In this document: positions 5,623 to 5,699 of the stretch, one piece after another
Layout of the letters: each line of letters begins with the position of its first letter
Numbering within the stretch: the stretch's first letter is position 1
Source of the DNA: JBBDWZ01 sp050732575
GTDB lineage: Bacteria; Gemmatimonadota; Gemmatimonadetes; Longimicrobiales; RSA9
Length of the DNA stretch: 5,699 nt
Assembly: GCA_050732575.1 (NCBI GenBank)
Contig: JBOHRF010000346.1
Coordinates: forward strand, 1-5,699
Reading direction: 5' to 3'
The notes under the pieces: generated by a model
What the model was told of the DNA's origin: nothing
The model's input: the letters and a program-made list of their open reading frames with translations, nothing else
Databases searched by the model: none
Program-made: the position numbers and the translations under genes

Positions 5623-5655
5623 AAATGGCGTACCCTCGATCTGCCCGCAATGGTC

Positions 5656-5699
5656 CGGGCGTAACGGGCGTAACGGGCGTGTCGGGCGTGTCGGGCGTG
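5656..5699. repeat. 9-bp tandem repeat array, cut by the window end
   Basis: The array reads CGGGCGTAA twice, CGGGCGTGT twice, then CGGGCGTG truncated at the last base. The units share CGGGCGT and come in two variant blocks (AA then GT), which suggests stepwise duplication. It lies upstream of the MarR gene and continues beyond the window. One minus-strand frame (Thr-Pro-Val/Asp repeats) is open into MarR but is probably not translated. Confidence 0.85.

Noticed and set aside
5615..5699. N-terminal extension of MarR from TTG 5650 or further upstream through the 9-bp repeat
   Set aside because: The extension is Thr/Pro-repeat sequence unlike MarR proteins, and the operator location fits the ATG at 5614.

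Overview
The window is GC-rich, gene-dense chromosomal DNA. It carries exported proteins with a Sec signal peptide (ending ASA-Q) or a Tat signal, many short overlaps of the ATGA type, and a leaderless promoter. This suits a soil or environmental bacterium of the Gemmatimonadota/Acidobacteriota kind. That assignment is an impression from protein style, not a phylogenetic result. No rRNA, tRNA, CRISPR array, transposase or phage gene was seen.

Layout. (1) 1-1155, plus strand: the 3' part of a DUF1028 (Ntn-hydrolase-like) gene, coupled through ATGA to a secreted PEBP/YbhB-like protein. (2) 1156-1540: a non-coding gap between convergent genes, holding three imperfect inverted-repeat units spaced about 61-62 bp apart. 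(3) 1541-3073, minus strand: a Tat-exported M20-family peptidase homologue in which most canonical metal-ligand positions are substituted. (4) 3074-3196: a divergent intergenic region with a perfect 18-bp palindrome, then a near-consensus promoter whose -10 lies inside a 20-bp near-palindrome. The predicted transcription start falls at the ATG of the next gene. (5) 3197-4585, plus strand: a two-gene operon of a small XRE-type regulator and a 333-aa conserved protein of unknown function. (6) 5614-4608, minus strand: a MarR-type regulator coupled through ATGA to a DinB-fold protein, with a perfect MarR-style inverted repeat across the MarR start codon. (7) 5656-5699: a 9-bp tandem repeat running off the window end.

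Two compact regulator-plus-effector cassettes, XRE/unknown and MarR/DinB, lie convergent to each other. Both carry a palindrome at the regulator's own start, the usual arrangement for autoregulation. The best candidate for an undescribed system is the XRE/unknown pair: its regulator resembles those that precede ImmA/IrrE-type partners, but here the partner is a different protein with no HExxH motif.
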